From: Syntrophomonadaceae bacterium
Lineage (GTDB): Bacteria > Bacillota > Dethiobacteria > DTU022
Length of the DNA stretch: 15,630 bases
Direction: 5' to 3'
Assembly (NCBI GenBank): GCA_003558195.1
Contig: PWMM01000134.1
Coordinates: forward strand, 1-15,630
Numbering within the stretch: the stretch's first letter is position 1; the number at the start of each line of letters is the position of its first letter. A model generated the notes under the pieces. The model did not search any database and was not told where the DNA came from. It worked only from the letters and a program-made list of their open reading frames with translations. The position numbers and the translations under genes were made by a program. Of this stretch, positions 13,756 to 15,630 are shown piece after piece.

Positions 13756-14724
13756 CTGGCACAAAGACTAAGTTACATCGAAGCTGAGTTACAACAGGTT
13801 GATCAGCGGTTGCAGCAAATCGTTGATAAAGCCAGTCCTGAAATAAATAATGTCGGTAATTATATATTTAATGGTGCTGGTAAAAGAATTCGTCCCACTT
13901 TATTTTTATTGGCGGCCAGTCAGTCGCAAAAGAGCGTGACGCCTTATATCGATATTGCTGTTGCCTTCGAATTGATTCACACGGCATCACTTCTTCATGA
14001 CGATGTTATTGATCAGGCCTCAACCCGAAGGGGAAAAGAGGCTGTTCATGTCAGATGGAATAATAAAATATCGGTGCTAACCGGCGATTATTTTTTAAGC
14101 CAGGCGATTGATATTCTGTCTTCCTACCAGGATTGGCGCTTAATGGATATTGTAACTGAAGTCATTAGGAACATGACAGTAGGAGAAATGGAGCAGGCTT
14201 TTGCAAATCCTGACATGCCAGACCTTGAAAAACGCTATTTCAATTGGATAGGCAAAAAAAGCGCTTCTTTTTTTGCCGGGTGCTGCAAGGCTGGCGCCTT
14301 AATACGAGATGCCGATGATGCAGAAAAGGATAAATGGTCTGATTTTGGTTTTAACCTTGGAATTGCCTTTCAATTAATCGATGATCTGCTTGATTATACC
14401 GGCAAGGTAGAGTATACAGGAAAGCCGGTACATGGTGATCTGAGTAACCGGGTTCTAACTTTACCGTTAATTCGAACCAGAAAATCTAATAATCAAGATG
14501 GTTTGATTCATCGATTGCTTGATAATGAAGTCGAATCGGACCTCCATTTTTCTGAAGTAGTTCAAGCTGTTCTTGATAGCGATGGCCCAAAATATACTTA
14601 TCAAATGGCCCAAGACTATATAAAACGAGCCAATGCAATTATAGAAGAAATAGAGGATAGGCACAGTTTGGTTAAAGAGGCTTTAAGAAATTTAACCAAA
14701 GATGTGCTTAATCGTAACAAGTAG
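13756..14724 (+). CDS. Polyprenyl (probably heptaprenyl) diphosphate synthase, catalytic subunit
   Basis: A trans-prenyltransferase that extends farnesyl-type diphosphate with isopentenyl diphosphate units to make the side chain of menaquinone or related lipids. With the start proposed here it has 322 residues, normal for the family. Motifs: GAGKRIRP (about 40-47), first aspartate-rich DDVID (82-86) in LIHTASLLHDDVID, TRRG, and second aspartate-rich DDLLD (209-213) in FQLIDDLLDYTG. No ATG/GTG/TTG lies early enough: the first is TTG at 13810, which would cut the predicted first helix. CTG at 13756 lies nine bases after GAGGT (13742-13746), and the intervening residues AQRLSYIEAELQQVDQR look like the normal N-terminal helix. 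Chain length, and need for a partner subunit (HepS-like), cannot be read from the sequence. Gene called hepT in close relatives. Confidence 0.88.
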   Translation: MAQRLSYIEAELQQVDQRLQQIVDKASPEINNVGNYIFNGAGKRIRPTLFLLAASQSQKSVTPYIDIAVAFELIHTASLLHDDVIDQASTRRGKEAVHVRWNNKISVLTGDYFLSQAIDILSSYQDWRLMDIVTEVIRNMTVGEMEQAFANPDMPDLEKRYFNWIGKKSASFFAGCCKAGALIRDADDAEKDKWSDFGFNLGIAFQLIDDLLDYTGKVEYTGKPVHGDLSNRVLTLPLIRTRKSNNQDGLIHRLLDNEVESDLHFSEVVQAVLDSDGPKYTYQMAQDYIKRANAIIEEIEDRHSLVKEALRNLTKDVLNRNK

Positions 14725-14796
14725 AGAATTCTTCTATTATTATTTTCATTAATGGTATGAGTTGGCCATATATCATCAATTATGGAGGTTAAAGAA

Positions 14797-15492
14797 ATGT
14801 CTAGCCGTAACATCTCTAAAACTGTGATTAAAAGGCTTCCTATATATCTTCGTATACTAGACCAATTGATTCGGCGTGGTATTGAAATGATTTCTTCTAA
14901 AGAATTAAGTAATGAATCTGGTTTTACAGCTGAACAAATCCGAAAAGATTTGGCATATTTTGGGGCTTTCGGAACCAGGGGGGCAGGTTATAATACTTTA
15001 TTCTTAAGAGAAAAACTAATCACTATAATAGGTTTGGACAGCATAACTGACACTATCGTTATCGGTGCCGGTAACCTTGGAACTGCGCTTACCCGCTATA
15101 ATTTGACAAAAAATCCCTATGTCAATATTGTAGCAGTTTTTGATAAAAACCCCAAACTTGTTGGTAATAAGATAGATGGTCTCGATGTATTGCCTATAAA
15201 TAAAGCCCCACAACTTATAAAAAAGTATAATATTAAGGTGTGTTTGATTTCGGTAACGGCTAATTCTGCCCAGGAAGTTGCTGACTTAGTTATAAAGAAT
15301 GGTGTAAAAGCTATTTTAAATTTTGCTCCGGTTAAACTTAGTGTTCCAGAAGGAATTCATGTTCATAATGCCGATCTAACCATAGAGCTACAGAGCCTCA
15401 TATATTATAGCTCTGCTGAAGAAGAACGGCTTTCTCGACTGGACAGGGAATCCAAAGGGAAAGAACCTGATCTTGAAAAACCTTTATCTTAA
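14797..15492 (+). CDS. rex: Redox-sensing transcriptional repressor Rex
   Basis: A 231-residue Rex protein, which binds DNA when NAD+ is high and leaves it when NADH rises, controlling fermentation and respiration genes. The N-terminal winged-helix part includes MISSKELSNESGFTAEQIRK (31-50) and DLAYFGAFGTRGAGY (51-65), typical Rex DNA-binding and NAD-contact sequence. The Rossmann part has VIGAGNLGTAL (88-98) and FDKNPK (115-120), and the C-terminal swapped helix follows LQSLIYYSSAEEERL. The tail is about 15-20 charged residues longer than usual. ATG at 14797 lies seven bases after GGAGGT (14784-14789); the ATG at 14782 overlaps that ribosome site and is rejected. It is 72 bases downstream of the polyprenyl synthase. 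I found no clear TTGTGA-N6-TCACAA operator in the window. Confidence 0.95.
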   Translation: MSSRNISKTVIKRLPIYLRILDQLIRRGIEMISSKELSNESGFTAEQIRKDLAYFGAFGTRGAGYNTLFLREKLITIIGLDSITDTIVIGAGNLGTALTRYNLTKNPYVNIVAVFDKNPKLVGNKIDGLDVLPINKAPQLIKKYNIKVCLISVTANSAQEVADLVIKNGVKAILNFAPVKLSVPEGIHVHNADLTIELQSLIYYSSAEEERLSRLDRESKGKEPDLEKPLS

Positions 15493-15528
15493 GATAGTAA
15501 AAAAGTTAAAGACCGGACTGCATATGTA

Positions 15529-15557
15529 TTGACTTTCAGCAGTACCTTCTGTATACT
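15529..15557 (+). promoter_or_regulatory. Sigma-A promoter of the tRNA-Asp gene
   Basis: TTGACT (15529-15534), a 17-base spacer and TATACT (15552-15557), each one base from consensus, end 13 bases before the tRNA. The spacing gives a transcript start about six bases before the mature 5' end. Confidence 0.85.
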
Positions 15558-15570
15558 ATTTTATGCACAC

Positions 15571-15630
15571 GGAGCTGTGGTGTAGATGGTTAACATATCG
15601 GCCTGTCAAGCCGAAGATCGCGGGTTCGAG
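15571..15630 (+). tRNA. tRNA-Asp (anticodon GUC), 3' end cut by window
   Basis: The first 60 bases of an aspartate tRNA. The 5' acceptor arm is GGAGCTG (15571-15577), the D-arm region includes GGTGTAGATGGTTAACA, the anticodon arm is TCGGC-CTGTCAA-GCCGA with anticodon GTC at 15605-15607, and the T arm begins CGGGTTCGAG at the last base. The rest of the T arm and the acceptor 3' side are outside the window. It is probably the first of a tRNA cluster. Confidence 0.95.

Noticed and set aside
14725..14796. Rex operator in front of rex
   Set aside because: No TTGTGA-type dyad is present; only AT-rich sequence and the ribosome site are seen.
1..15630. CRISPR array, insertion sequence or prophage genes
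   Set aside because: No regularly spaced direct repeats, transposase, integrase or phage gene was seen; the genes are chromosomal housekeeping and metabolic types.

Overview
The window looks like chromosome from an anaerobic, low-to-mid GC Gram-positive bacterium of the class Clostridia (Peptococcaceae/Syntrophomonadaceae-like). The grounds are strong AGGAGG ribosome sites, frequent TTG/GTG starts, a Rex redox repressor beside a polyprenyl diphosphate synthase, and DUF503 and MnmM (YtqB) type genes. The species cannot be fixed from the sequence alone. Most of it is ordinary chromosomal content. The unusual part is a carboxylate uptake/activation block in the middle.

Layout. (1) 1-1737 (+): the 3' end of argG followed directly by argH, the last two steps of arginine synthesis. 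(2) 1738-2276: a 540-base gap with a probable decayed minus-strand gene (1884-2148) and an intrinsic terminator (2206-2240). (3) 2277-4532 (-): a long-chain fatty acyl-CoA ligase and, upstream of it, a DUF456 membrane protein. (4) 4545-4810: a divergent promoter region with a 12-base palindrome. (5) 4811-9840 (+): a two-helix membrane protein, a sodium:solute symporter, a long hairpin, and two tandem divergent PaaK-like (phenylacetate-CoA ligase family) adenylating proteins. (6) 10031-11533 (+): a soluble PAS histidine kinase and a stand-alone CheY-like receiver. (7) 11608-15492 (+): a radical SAM protein, DUF503, mnmM, a polyprenyl diphosphate synthase that probably starts at CTG, and rex. 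(8) A strong promoter and the first 60 bases of tRNA-Asp(GUC), cut by the window end.

How the genes may work together: the symporter with its small partner probably imports an organic acid. The PaaK-like pair next to it may activate that acid as an acyl-adenylate or CoA thioester. The acyl-CoA ligase on the other side of the divergent region activates fatty acids. The kinase/receiver pair immediately downstream, with its own promoter, may sense a cytoplasmic signal linked to this metabolism. The most notable detail is that the second PaaK-like protein has lost residues expected in an active ligase while the first keeps them, which suggests a catalytic plus non-catalytic pair. The last operon joins tRNA modification, isoprenoid chain synthesis and NADH-sensing repression.
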